Of a stretch of 64,000 nt of DNA, positions 1 to 11,277 are shown one piece after another; the stretch's first letter is position 1; every line of letters starts with the position of its first letter. The notes below the pieces were generated by a model. That model did not search any database, had not been told where the DNA came from, and was given only the letters and a program-made list of their open reading frames with translations. The stretch is from assembly GCA_022264855.1 (NCBI GenBank), contig JABYQU010000013.1:310001-374000 (forward strand), given 5' to 3'. The DNA is from Lenzites betulinus (lineage: Eukaryota > Basidiomycota > Agaricomycetes > Polyporales > Polyporaceae). A program made the translations under genes and the position numbers.

Positions 1-385
1 AGCAGAGTCAAGGTTGATGGTGGTCGTAATAAGAGAACATGTTTTGTGAACAAGAAAAGTTGAGGACGCGACTTCGACGCGCCCGCCGTCTTACCTGTGG
101 GCGTCTAAGCCACGTGGGACGCGTCTTGCCGAAGCACAGTCGTATGCTTGGCGCTCGCTGCTGCCGCTCTCAAGCAACACCGCCGCCAGGAGCAGCTCGC
201 TGGCCGTTTCACTCCTCTCAACCCGCCGTGCACCCTCTGTTGCGTCTGTGTGCCACTTGTGCCTCTTGTACAGAACCATAGGGCCCATTTTCACGAACAT
301 CACCGGTAGCAATTCCGATATTTGTCCCGCTACGCCTACGACATCCGCAGCATTCCAAGCGAACGCATAAGACATAACGGCGACG
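1..385. other. left edge, 5' flank of SFT2
   Basis: No gene could be supported here. Short open frames exist on both strands, but none has a recognisable protein motif or plausible splice pattern. The stretch nearest position 385 is presumably the promoter and 5' UTR of the Sft2 gene. Confidence 0.5.
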
Positions 386-1292
386 ATGGCGAACTCTAAG
401 GGATGGTTCAACCTCGAGGCCGCGGGCGGCGCGATTCCGGACACGCAGTTCTTCGAGGGCGACTCCGCGTTCAGCTTCCTCGGCCTCACGCGCACGCAGC
501 GGCTCTACGGGTTCTTCGGCTGGTGCGCCCCTCTCCTTGGAATGCATCTTAGCCGAGCTGACGGATTGCACCTCACCATGTCTGCGTGGGTTTGCGTATA
601 TATGCATGTAGTCTTGCCGCGGGTTTCGTGCTGAGTCTGCTAGGGAGCATCTTCCTGTTCCTCGGGTCGCTCGCTAGCTTTGCAAGTACGTCACCATACC
701 AATCAAGCATCCTACACACGGAAAAGCTCACGCGTTGCACCTCCCCGCGTCGCAGTTCTCTATGCTCTCGGAACGATAATTTCGCTCATAGGCACGGGCT
801 TCCTCATCGGGGTACGTCTTGTCACGCACTTACTCGCCCGGCTGCGCGCCCGCTAACGCCGCCACCCCCACGCAGTTCACGAAACAAGTCAAAATGGTGC
901 GACACATGTACACTCCCGCCTCGTGGGCGAGATGGACTGACCCGCGTGCGACAGATGTTCAAGCCGGTGCGGGTGGTCGCGACGATCGTCTTCCTGGGCT
1001 CGATAGGCCTCATCTTCGTCGGCGCGTTCGTCATCCGGAGCGATGTGCGTCCCCGTCCACGTCCCCTCGTGCTCCATCTCCGTCTCCTGCTCACCGATAT
1101 TTACCCCCTCTCCCCTACAGATTCTGTGCATAAGTACGCATATCGTTCCATGTGCGCTCTTTGGGTCTAACAAGGTGCTCACCGTGTGTTTGCGCAGTCT
1201 TCGTGATCATCGAGTACCTCGCGTACACGTGGTACACGCTCTCGTACATCCCGTACGCGCGCACCGCCGTGCTCAAAGTCTTTGGGTTGTAG
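386..1292 (+). CDS. SFT2: Sft2-family Golgi/endosome vesicle transport membrane protein
   Basis: Small tetra-spanning protein of the Got1/Sft2 family, which supports retrograde fusion of endosome-derived vesicles with the late Golgi. Seven exons can be read: 386-522, 612-685, 756-811, 876-896, 955-1044, 1121-1133 and 1198-1292. They sum to 486 bases, giving 161 residues with a single frame throughout. The N-terminal cytosolic part ends in RTQRLYGFFG, followed by four hydrophobic segments (FVLSLLGSIFLFLG, LYALGTIISLIGTGFLIG, ATIVFLGSIGLIFVGAF, and the IIFVIIEYLAYTWYTLSYIP end), in the usual family order. Two exons are only 21 and 13 bases. All junctions have GT..AG ends. The start is the first ATG that gives the typical hydrophilic N-terminus. 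Assignment to the family is firm; the symbol rests on motif pattern only. Confidence 0.85.
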
Positions 1293-1943
1293 TCTGGCCG
1301 TCTCCTCTGGACCCTATCCGCCTTCCCTCCGCGTTGCTGGAGCTTTGGATGGCGCCCTCCATCTCCCCACCGCTCCACCTTTCCCGCCCGTCTTATGCTA
1401 CTGGATGTTTCTCTACTCGTACCGTACGACTCGGAATGCATGGGACCTGTACAACGAAGGTAACTTATTCGCCTCTACTGAGCACAGGACAAGCGGCCCT
1501 CCGCTTGCGTGCAGCGCGAATTCGGAACCTGCGCCCATTTATAAGCAACAGTCGCGCTGCCGCCTCCCCGTATCGCGGAGTACCGAGGTTTGTTCGAGGG
1601 AAAACTTACTTCACACCTCGATAGATGGCCGCTGTCTTGCGGCGTGCGATCCGAGCTGCAGGCGGAGATTGAGCACAGAGCATATAATACAGTTCGAGTT
1701 CGCGGCATGTCATGGCACGACGCTGATGATTATCATACAGCCTGCACGGGCCTAGCCCCTTCCAGTTTCCAGGTTTCCTCTTCATACAGCTGACGCCGTC
1801 AACCCTCAATCTTGCGATGTAATGTGGAAGACGGGACGGGACTACAGGTGACTGCTCAACCTGTACGGACGTGAGATATCAAAGTCAGAACGCGGGTCAT
1901 ACAAGGTACAGTAACAGGAGAGGACGATAGCACGCACCGCCCC
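1293..1943. other. convergent 3' intergenic spacer
   Basis: Lies between the 3' ends of the Sft2 and glyoxalase II genes, which converge. Open frames here are short and show no family motif. It presumably holds both 3' UTRs. No repeat was noticed. Confidence 0.5.
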
Positions 1944-3098
1944 TCACCCGCGGAAGTTGTTCTTGAGTTCGCGCAGCTTATCCATTACCGCGTCCGGCTC
2001 CCCGCCGCCCGTCGCTTTCCTATAAGCACACACCACCCCGGTAAGTTAAACTTAAAATCGCCCCAGTAGAGATCGCAGCGAAGTACGCACAGGACTGGCT
2101 CCGAGTCGAGCCTCATGAACGGGTTCCACTCGCGCTCGTCGCCCACCGTCGTGCGCTCCCTGCCCGCCGCATCCTCCTTGATGAGCGCGTCGAGGCGCTG
2201 CACACCAGGGTTCGCGGCATCGACATGGCGCGCGAACGCGAGGCTGCCCTTCGTGTACTCGTGCCCGTCGTACACGACCGTCTCCGCGGGGAGCGTCGCC
2301 AGGTACGTAAGCGCAGCGCGCATCTGCGCGCCGGTGCCCTCGAAAAAGCGGCCGCAGCCGGCGACGAAGAGTGTGTCGCCAGTGAAGACGCCACCGGGGT
2401 GAGCGGCGCCGGTAGATGAGCGCACATAGTAGCAGATGGAGTCCTGCGTGTGACACGGCGTGGCTAGACACCTGCTCGGGAACGGTGGGTGTGAGTGATG
2501 TCAATGAGCGTGCAGCTCTAACGAGGGGTGTAAAGGAGCGGCAGGGCGCGACGCACCTGACACTGATGTCTCCGATGGAGAACTCATCTTTGTCCTTGAC
2601 GAGCTTGGTGAGTGCTGGGATCTTGTCGCTGCCACCGTAGATGGGTGCATCGGGAAAGGCGGAAGCCTGCATTGGTCATTGCAGACGTATAAGGCATCGG
2701 CGATGTCAGCGCTTCTGAGGTGGCTTCGGTGGTGAAGGACAGATAGATGATCACGCACGAATGCCTGCGCAGGTGTGCGGTGAGAATCAAGGGGGGAAGA
2801 GAAGCGAGGAGAAACGAACCTGATTTCCGCCGCTGTGGTCAAAGTGGTGGTGGGTGGTGATGGCGGCGACGATGTTCACGCCGGCGGCGTCGGCGGCAGC
2901 GCGGACCTTGGGGACATCGTAGGGATCGACTGCGGCGGCAATGTTGGTGGTATCGTCGATGAGGAGGTAGGCGTAGTTGTCGTCGCGGACGGGGACGGGG
3001 AGGACTTTCATGTTGCGGGCAGCTGAGGACGAGAAGAGGGCGCGAGACGGCCTGGCGGGGGGAAGACGATGAGTAAGGGCGGCAAGGACGCGCACCAT
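1944..3098 (-). CDS. GLO2: hydroxyacylglutathione hydrolase (glyoxalase II)
   Basis: Metallo-beta-lactamase-fold enzyme that hydrolyses S-D-lactoylglutathione to D-lactate and glutathione, the second step of methylglyoxal detoxification. The binuclear metal motif TTHHHFDHSGG ends exon 1 (2820-3098). Downstream exons carry TPCHTQDS, FTGDTLFVAGCGRFFEG and YDGHEYTKGS, and the C-terminus is RELKNNFRG, all family hallmarks. The last exon joins an LDSEPVL end to KATGGGEPDAVMDKL. Two starts are possible. The ATG at 3098 adds 29 residues rich in Arg, Ala and Ser that look like a mitochondrial presequence. The internal ATG at 3011 begins MKVLPVPVRDDNYAYLL, the usual cytosolic N-terminus. One gene may therefore serve both compartments; that is inference. 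Confidence 0.9.
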
Positions 3099-4757
3099 GG
3101 GACGAGAGAGACTCAGAGAGAGCAGACACGGTGTGCTCGCATGGGCGCCGGTACACAGCGCGGGAAGCGGGCCGGCCTGCGCGATGACGTCGCCGGCCTC
3201 GCATACACTGTACAGTGTGCTCCGGCGCTGTGCAGGTCTTTTTTGATTCGTATTTTTATAAATTATATCCCGCGCGTACTTGGTACAAGTGCGGTATGTC
3301 TATACTACTCACCAAGGCGGCAAGTGTGGTATTAAGAGCACAAATGAAGGTAAGTCAGAACAAGCGCGGCCAAAAAACCGACGAGGGGGTGAGGACATAC
3401 CTTGGAGGTGCAGGCACGGGCAAGCGGCGAGTTATGGCTAGAAATGTAACGCATATAGTTGTTATTTGGTAGCGGCGAAGGACGGGGCTGGAAGACTGCA
3501 CATCTGACATTCACAGCAATGAGTACGGGCCATAAGTGGATATAGTTGCGAGATTCGGACCGAGAGAGAACTCACGGCGAAAGTTGTGATGGGTGCTAGA
3601 GGAAGGTGAACGATGATGATGGAGGTGTGAGGACAAGAGACGATTGGGGGGGAATAGATTGAGGAGATGAGCGAAGTAGTACTTATAGCAGGTTCCGAAA
3701 AAAGGGAAGCGTGACGATGCAGAGGGTGCCAGTAAATTGCTGACAAGTATTGGCAGCTTGCTGTCCCACAAAGGAATATGTACTGCTCGATTCAGCTGAT
3801 GCATGTTACTAGTTTGCCAAGTTGGGCGGTCGTATGTTCTTCTAGCACAAGATGTACACTCACACACGTCGCTCTACTGATCGAAGCGGCGTGCGGCCTT
3901 GTTATATCAACATAAGCCCCGCGCGACTATACGACATAAGGCCTCATGTAGTTTAATGTCACGCGAACAAAGTCTACTAGTCTCACCTAGGCAGGCAGAC
4001 GATGGTATTGCTTTTGAGGGGGGTCGGTCCGGTCGGAGGACGATCACAAAGTCTACGTCGCTCTCTCAAGATCTAGATCTCATCGATCATCTCCGGGCGT
4101 CGGGCCACTTACTTACTATCGTTTTGAAAGCAGCTGTAAGTATGCCCACCGGGCGCCAAGTACATCCTACTACAGAGTCGCGCTCTATCGCGCTGCGTAC
4201 CCCGGCAGCGCTTGTCTCCCCTAGGCAGACGATGTGTGATCTACAAAGTGGGGGAAGCTGATCATGTTAATTGCACCTAGTTGGTGAGTGGTCTATGTTG
4301 CTTACATCTACTAAGGGCTCTGTGCTCGCCATGTCTGGGTCGCGAAGGTCGTACTAACGGAAGCCGTCTCCAGCTCCGAGAATCCACAAGTCGGGTCTGT
4401 ATGATATATCTCGTGTCACGTTCAACAGCTCGGCGCGTCCTCAAATTTCAAACGTGAAAGCCCCTTCGTTTACAGTTAAGAATACGTGCCCACCGACGGC
4501 ACAAGTACTACTGAGCTCTGCGCGATCTCGGAAAGCTTAAGGCGGGATATCCCTCATCTCACTATTTGTAGAAGTACCATTAAGAAGTGGCGATTACCAC
4601 AAGCAATGCACACTGCACAACGCGTGCGCAGTATCACAGGTTGTCAAAGTACTGATTCATGCCAGCGTCCATCTCCATCTGTCCTGGCAGAAGTTCGCCC
4701 TTCCGTCCACCGCCTTCTATCTGTTGATCCCATCCGCCCTCTTTGTAGTCCTTCAGC
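3099..4757. other. AT-richer gene-poor spacer
   Basis: No gene can be supported. Base composition is clearly more AT-rich than neighbouring coding DNA around 3230-3900. A short motif CTAGGC(AGG)CAGACGATG occurs twice, near 3987-4003 and 4221-4233, in the same orientation with partly similar flanks. This suggests a decayed duplication or old mobile-element remnant, but no ORF with transposase or reverse-transcriptase motifs was seen. Confidence 0.35.
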
Positions 4758-6204
4758 ATGGCCGCTCTCCGACTCGCGTCTCTCCCGTGCGTCCCCCATC
4801 CACCACGTCTGAGTCTCGCCAGCCTCAAGGACCGGTGCGTAATTTGCTATAGTTAGTCGGCGCATTGCTCATAAATGGTAAAAGCAGCACAGTTATCCAC
4901 TGATGGCGGGCACTACACTGTGCTTCAATGTTGGAACTTGCCACTTAACCACTCAAACCCAGTTGCAAACACAACGGGGGTCCACAACTCAGTCCCCGTC
5001 AGCGACGGGAGAAAGTGCAAGCCAAGAAAATACCACGTCCACTACCGAACCCAGCACAACAGGAACGAGCACATCGTCCAGTGCGGCCGCAGTAGCGCCC
5101 GCGCCACCAACCTCACCACCAGCAGCGAGCACACCTCACGTATCCTCAGTCGACACACAATCATCCGCCAGCGGAGCAGTCAGTAAACTCGGCTCGGGCG
5201 TGAACCCGACAGTGTCTGCAAAAGGTACCGATGCCGGCACACGTATGTTTTCCACACGTCAATGACGCACAACTATCTCACCTGCCTGAATCCCTGAAGC
5301 ATCAGCACAAACTCTCGCAGATCAATCCACAGACACAACGGGCAGTAACCCCCCACATGCATCAATCCCGTTCACTGCCGGCCCCGAGTTCCCCCCAAAC
5401 ACCAACGTCCCCTTCGCTCCCGACGCGGCGCCGTCCAGCAGCGCGGCGAGCCTCCCGGGCGCATACCATCCCCCCGCGGTAGCCCCCACTGGCACATCCA
5501 CGAACGCGCACACACACCCGACGCCCCTCGGCGCGATCATCGGCGGCGCCCTCGGCGGGCTCGCGCTCCTGCTCCTGCTCGTCGTGGCGGGCATCGCGCT
5601 GCACCGGCGCATGCGGAGGGCACGCATGGCGCCCTCGGCGGAGTTCGTGGGCATTGCGCGCGGGACGACGCCCATGCCGCTGCCCCTCGCGCGGCCCAGC
5701 GGCGGATTTGGGAGTGGGAGCGGCCGCGGGTTGGGCGCCGGGGCGGGGGGGTCGACGACGCCGAGCTCGGGCGCGCGCCTCGTCCCGCTTGCGCGCCAGC
5801 GCTCGCGCTCGTTCGAAGGCGAGGGCGAGGGCGAGAGCGTCGCGCACGGGTACGAGGACGACGAGTTCTGGAGCGCGGAGGGCGGGGAGGAGGAGACGGA
5901 GGAGGGCGGGCACCTGGCGCCGCCGCCGCCGTTCACGCCGGGCATGTTCGCGGACCCGCTGTTCGACAAGGTGTTTGAGGCGACGACGATGCGCGAGCAT
6001 TATGCGCGGCAGGAGCGCGAGTCGTGGCCGGGGTACGGGCTGGACAGCAAGAAACTCGAGGATCCGTGGGAAGAGGAGGCCGAGAAGGGCGAGCAGGATG
6101 GGGAGAAGGAGGACGTCACAATGCGCTCGGAGGAGAGCACGATCGTGGCGTTTGACGAGGAGGACGACGTTGGCTCGAAGGAGGGGTATGGGTGGGCCAT
6201 TTGA
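4758..6204 (+). CDS. Ser/Thr-rich single-pass membrane protein, 5' end uncertain
   Basis: Unrecognised by function. The reliable part runs from 4893 to 5242 and 5321 to 6204. It holds a Ser/Thr/Pro-rich, probably O-glycosylated stretch, then a transmembrane helix (AIIGGALGGLALLLLLVVAG, near 5533-5600), a basic stop-transfer RRMRRAR, and an acidic, low-complexity cytosolic tail of about 190 residues ending GYGWAI. The intron 5243-5320 keeps frame across GT..AG. A first exon 4758-4834, joined over a 58-base intron, also keeps frame and supplies a Met, but its sequence is not a convincing signal peptide. The true first exon may lie further upstream. The architecture resembles fungal cell-surface sensors with a mucin-like ectodomain; that is analogy only. 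Confidence 0.5.
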
Positions 6205-6914
6205 GCCATGGGGCCTACCGTATAGCTGCGGCGCCGTTACACCTCGCTAGCCCCTCGAATCCTCGAACCCAGCATCACTCTCTTTCAACCTGCACATCAT
6301 GGTGTTCGAGCGGGTTTGTACTCTAGCACATGGACTGATAGTATACCATCACCTTCCTTTCCTTTCGATGCATACCATTAACATTTTATTGCAGAAGTAT
6401 TCCCTTCTGTCTCACCGTCAATCGGTTTGATAAATCTTCCTTCGATTACCTTCGTTGACGTTCCAATGGCTAGTTGGCTGTCGGGCGGGCATTACGCGTA
6501 GAGCGGACCTGGGCGAACGCTCGGAGACAGCATATATATTGTACATTGAGTGTAACAGCTTCACAACGGATACGTACTACCAAACCACTACAGAAGCGAG
6601 AGATACCACCAAACCACTACAGCAGCGAGAGATCCCAACGATACATCGAGCACATCGTACATCGTACAGCGTACCACCATAAGCCCACACAGCCACACAC
6701 AACACGCGCGACATTCAGACCTTCGAACGGCCACCAGGGCGGGTCAGTAGAACCACTAGCTACTACGAAACCGAAACGGACGTTCAGGGCAGGGGCATAC
6801 AAGTACAACTACAGCCAGAACACGCAGCAGAACGAGGACAATGTCTAATATGGCGCTTACGACGAGAGACAACAGCGACCACCGCGAGCAGAAAGCCATC
6901 TCCGGCCCACCGCG
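6205..6914. other. convergent 3' spacer with a short tandem repeat
   Basis: Lies between the 3' ends of the membrane-protein gene and Argonaute. No ORF is supported. It contains a two-unit 29-base tandem repeat, listed separately. Confidence 0.5.
6580..6637. repeat. 29-base direct repeat, two units
   Basis: Units 6580-6608 and 6609-6637 both start CCAAACCACTACAG and continue with AGCGAGAGAT. They differ at only two positions. It is a tandem duplication in the 3' intergenic region; no coding role is visible. Confidence 0.8.
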
Positions 6915-9900
6915 CTAGATGAAGTACATCCTCTTGTTGAGGCCGCTTTGCTGGAACTGGGCCTTCCAATACTCGAGGTTGAACTCTTCATTCTGGCCAG
7001 TCACGTTCGACGCGGTGTCGCTCATGCCTGCGGTGCCCTCCGCGACGTGGAACTCCATGCGGGCGCAGATACGCTATGGGCGGCATGTTAGTGTTTGTGG
7101 CGCGCTCGGAGAGAGAGTGTGTGTGTATGCGCGCGCAAATGGGACAGGTAGAGAGCATACGTACGTCGGCATCTGGGCACGGGGAAAGAGGTCAGCGATT
7201 AGTTCTGCTAAGTGCGCGAAACGGGACTCAGACTTACAGTATACGGGGGCGGGGATGGACACTGAGCGCGTCGCGCTCGCATACGAGTGACACAGGTGGA
7301 ATGTCAGCTGCTGCACCCTAAGAGAGAGCCTAGTGTTAGCCTACAGATCGGATCATTGTGGGCGAGAGCGGCTCACTCAGGCGGAGAGAGCCCGGCCTCG
7401 TTCGCGAGGACGATGTAGTGAGCTGGCCGGCTCGCTGTTGTGAAATGATGTGGGTCAGAGAGGTTTCACAGACAGAGAACGCGGAAGGAAGGAGACGTAC
7501 TTCCGAGGAGCCCAGCATGAGACTGCAGATAAAAGTCCGCGTAGTTGGGGTTCGTGATGTTCTTGTCGATGAGCAGGCCGGCGGGACAATTGCCCGACCT
7601 ATCTGCGTCGTTCGGGCTATAAGGGATTGTTCAGTCAGTAGTACGGTCAGACACCGCCTAGAGTGTTGAATGGACGACGCACTTCTTCGGGAAGAAGCGA
7701 ACGTGGTGCCTGCAGCGTCGGGTCCAAGTGAGTAAGACATAGCCATAATAACACCGAGGACAGGGACGCACCGCTTGCCGACGACGATGAATACAAGTTT
7801 GGGCATCATGGATTCCGGGATGTTGCACTTCACGAACGCGCCTATATTCCTCCATTAGCGAACGCCCCCCGCGGCGTGAATGAATGGGAAATCGCAGCTC
7901 ACTCTTGATCAGAGGGATCTCGCGCGCCGCTACCTGCGCGAACTCGCCCTCGCTCACGCCGTCCCTGTAAAAGAGCACCGTCTGCGGGGGACGCGGGCTA
8001 GGACCCAGAGATCTCTGGTACCCCTGGTAGTCGCCGAGGGCACCCTAGTGAAAGCGCAAAGGTGAATTCACATAGGCGCAAGGATAAGGAAACGCTGGGG
8101 CTTACAATCATCATCGTTTCAAGATCTTCGATGATTTCCTGCCGGGGCCGCTGGATGTTCGCGTACGACGTCATCTTCGTAATGTCGGGGTCAACGGAGG
8201 CAACGAGCCCCGTCACGGACGGCCGAGACGTCATTCCAGGACCGGGGTGCCCCACATCCGCGCCTATTGTGTTCCATCTGTCAGCGGACGTCGCGAACGG
8301 GGTGGCGACGAACTTACCGACGACCATGCAGGTACTCAGCCGCTGGGCGGAGTTGGTGACGAGGATAGAGTTCGTTCCGCCGAGGCGCGAGTTGATCCTT
8401 TCGACGCAAAATTAGACCACGGCAGTTTGGAAGAGAATCATGTTTTGTGGCTTACTTCAGCGCGACATTGTTACGGTACTGGTCGGACGCACGCCGCCAC
8501 TTTGGGCTGCGCTGTTAGCGCGTACAGATTAGTTCAATGGTCTGTTTGACAAGCTATTCGGGGACGCTTACCACACACTGAGTCGACACCTGCCGCCGTA
8601 TGTCGCCCCAATGCTTCACCATCCGCCTGCAGCCTTCGCCGTGCTCAGGAAGGATCACCAGGATGAGCTGGGGGTAGGGCGCCTTCCCTGGTGCCGCAAA
8701 TCGTGGGTCGAGGCACCGCTTGGCGCATTCTTCCAGGGCCTATGGGGAACGTATTAGGGTGGGGGATCTATATTTCAGAATTAATACTGTATGACGCTCA
8801 CTTGCGCCGGGTTCATGGGGTTCCCTGACACGATCGGAGGCTCACGGTTGACGACGTCTGATGTACGGATTAGCTGTGAACGTTACATTGAGGGATCTGA
8901 ACGCACTGAGACCTGTAAAGTTACCATTCGTCAGTCAAATCAGTCGATTCGGTTAGCCAGTATTGGGAACATACCGGCTTTTAGGAGGTTTCCGACCAAA
9001 CTCGTGACGAACTGGCGAACATCGCCATCTCTCTCATTGTCGAACAGTGCGACACCCCAGAACCGCAGGGAGCTGGGCTGCACGAACTCTTTTCCCACCA
9101 AGTTCCAGGAGCCCGCCTTGCGCTGGATTTGCTGTGAACAGAACGTTATACCTATTGCAAACCAAACAGCGACCAAGATAAACGCACCATATCCCCGTTA
9201 CGGTATCGGATATGGGGTGCGGCGAGTACAACACCGGGAATACTGATCGTTTGGGGATCGACGGCCATACCGGACGCCTTCATGAAGTCAGAGGTAGCAT
9301 AGTCAAACAATTGCCCCTAAAACATTCTGAGTACAGAATTGTATCAGGAGGTTGAATGAACACTTACTGGCCCCCCCACCGCGTTCTGGATATCACGCAG
9401 CCTATCGTTCGGGCTCTGAGTAGAGAATCTAAGGAACTCGTTCTGGACGGCCGGGGTTAGCTTCTTGCGGAAGACCTGTCCGGGCACGACGTCGCAAAAC
9501 TCTGCCGGGATGATGGCTGACTGCCCAACCCTGACTCCGACGATATCGGGGAAACGGACCCGGCAGTTATACTTGCTCTCGAAATAACGCTGGAACAGAC
9601 GTAAGAGACCTGCAAGCCGGAGAGTGGAGAGCACTTACTGCAACTGTAGTCCGTTCGTTGTCCTTGTCGAATTCTTGAAGTCCCGCGCGGAGTACAATGT
9701 CTGAGATACGGCGCGGTTTGCCATTGGACAGCGTCATCTTGACGACGACCCCCTTGAGGAACCTACGGAGCCGGCCGTAGTTCTCTTCATTGGTCCGCTG
9801 CAGTGCCAGTTGTCGGATGTCGCGAACGCCAAGATATGCTGTCATAGTATCGATGAGTCTTCCGGGGGTGTACCTTCGAGAAAAGTCAGCGTCGACCGAG

Positions 9901-11077
9901 AATATGTATAGTTGTGACATACACTGCGGCATGAGAAACATCGACATTGATTATAAGCTTGTTGAGAACCGGGCGCACGCTCCTGGACACAATTAGGCCC
10001 ATACATCATAGCTGCATAATTAAATTCGCAGACTCACTGGAAATAACCTCGCCAAGCAGAGAGACCGCCTCCGATTGTTTTCGAGTTGTGATCTATATAA
10101 AACGAGCGGGCATCTGCAGGGAAATTGTGTCGCCTGTAGTAAAGGTGGTCAATGCGAGGTAGTATGAGGTTACCGCACACATACATATTCGGAGCTTGCC
10201 GGACGATGAGTTGCAGTAAATTGAGCGACATGATGTTATCGCTGGGGTCGTTTGGCGACCTTCTCTGAGTAAGTTTCTGGACATCGCTGAGACGGGGGGT
10301 AAGTTATGTATGCTTAGGACACGAGCACGACGGGTATTGCAGAATTCTCTTGGACAGCAATTGCGCTGGAATGAATATCTCCGCGCCCAACTTGGAAGAC
10401 GGTACGTACACCGGGCTAATGACACCCACGCGCTTGATCGCGACTCCGAAAGTCTTCGGTCGGACTTTCCCAAGCGCGACGGTGTACTGGATAACGATAT
10501 AAGTAGGCGGCAACTTGGACGAGCGGACACAACGTACGCTGCCGGAGGGGATCTCGCGGATGCAGAACAGGTTCTTCCTGCCATCATAGATGGCGCGGGG
10601 GTTAAAGATGCTCGCTTGATCGAGCTGCAAATGGTCGATGACCTCATGGTTGCGCCGTTTAATCAGACCCTCGGGGCTTATTTCTGCACCAGGCAGATGA
10701 AGGTATGTGCATGAGGTGAAGCAGGCACGGGAGCTTACCGACTGGAAGCGATGATGAGCGTCAATCTCGGTTAGGAAGTAACGGGAGGTATGCATACCGT
10801 CATAATGGAAGTAGATCGCTGTAGGCAGGCGCACGATCTCGTACGAGTTCGTGTAGACGGTTATGGTGGACATGTCTGTGGATGCGTTAGATACGACAGA
10901 GGCCGTTTCCTCAGCCTGGGACGATTTACCGTTCGATAGCGGGGTCGGAGCGGAGTTGTGCGGAGGCGGACTTGGATGAGTAGAGCGGGCGGTGGGAGGG
11001 AGGAGGGGTGCACGAGTCCGAGGAGCTAGAGAGCGGGTATAAGTAGGCTCCAGGCTGCGCTTGAAAGTCGAACGCAC
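6915..11077 (-). CDS. AGO: Argonaute (small-RNA-guided slicer, RNAi)
   Basis: Full-length eukaryotic Argonaute, roughly 850-900 residues in many exons, expected to bind small RNAs and silence transposons or viruses. Domains in order: a short Ser/Pro-rich leader; the N domain (TNSYEIVRLPTAIYFHYD, then FNPRAIYDGRKNLF); a linker with GGGLSAWRGYFQ and INVDVS; PAZ (FESKYNCRVRFPDIVGVRVG and IPAEFCDVVPGQVFRKKL); MID (WNLVGKEF); and PIWI, ending LNKRMYFI. The PIWI catalytic residues are all visible: Asp in GADVGHPG (8256-8258), Glu in RPRQEIIEDL (8136-8138), Asp in FYRDGVSEG (7961-7963) and Asp in the 8-base exon 7165-7172 (VYYAD). This DEDD set predicts slicing activity. The start at 11077 is the first Met in the N-domain frame; the Met of MSTITVYTNS is an alternative. 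It is divergent from SRP receptor alpha. Confidence 0.9.
7165..7172 (-). other. 8-base microexon of Argonaute
   Basis: Exon deduced from frame. The upstream exon ends at 7238 one base into a codon, this exon supplies ATGCCGAC, and the next begins at 7073. Flanking introns 7173-7237 (65 bases) and 7074-7164 (91 bases) have GT..AG ends. The join reads VYYAD followed by RICARMEFH, matching the usual Argonaute C-terminal core. It carries the fourth catalytic residue. Confidence 0.8.
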
Positions 11078-11277
11078 TGGATGTTGAATGGGTTGAAGTT
11101 GGGAACGTCGGGGTTGACGTTGAAGAGGAAACCCGCGCGAAGCTCGACGCGAACTTGAAGTCCGACGCGTCGAAAGTACCGCGACGCGCTACGGGCGGAT
11201 CACGTGCTGCTAAGCGCGGGTAGGTAGGGCTGCCACCGCCGTCTCGAGTCCTCAGTTCGCTTTTTGCAGTCGCCGCC
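11078..11277. promoter_or_regulatory. short bidirectional promoter, Argonaute / SRP receptor
   Basis: Only about 200 bases separate the proposed Argonaute start and the SRP receptor alpha start on opposite strands, so both promoters must share this DNA or extend into each other's 5' region. No clear TATA box was seen. Confidence 0.45.

Noticed and set aside
3987..4233. Paired CTAGGC..CAGACGATG motifs as mobile-element terminal repeats
   Set aside because: Too short and degenerate, same orientation, and no transposase or integrase ORF between or near them.
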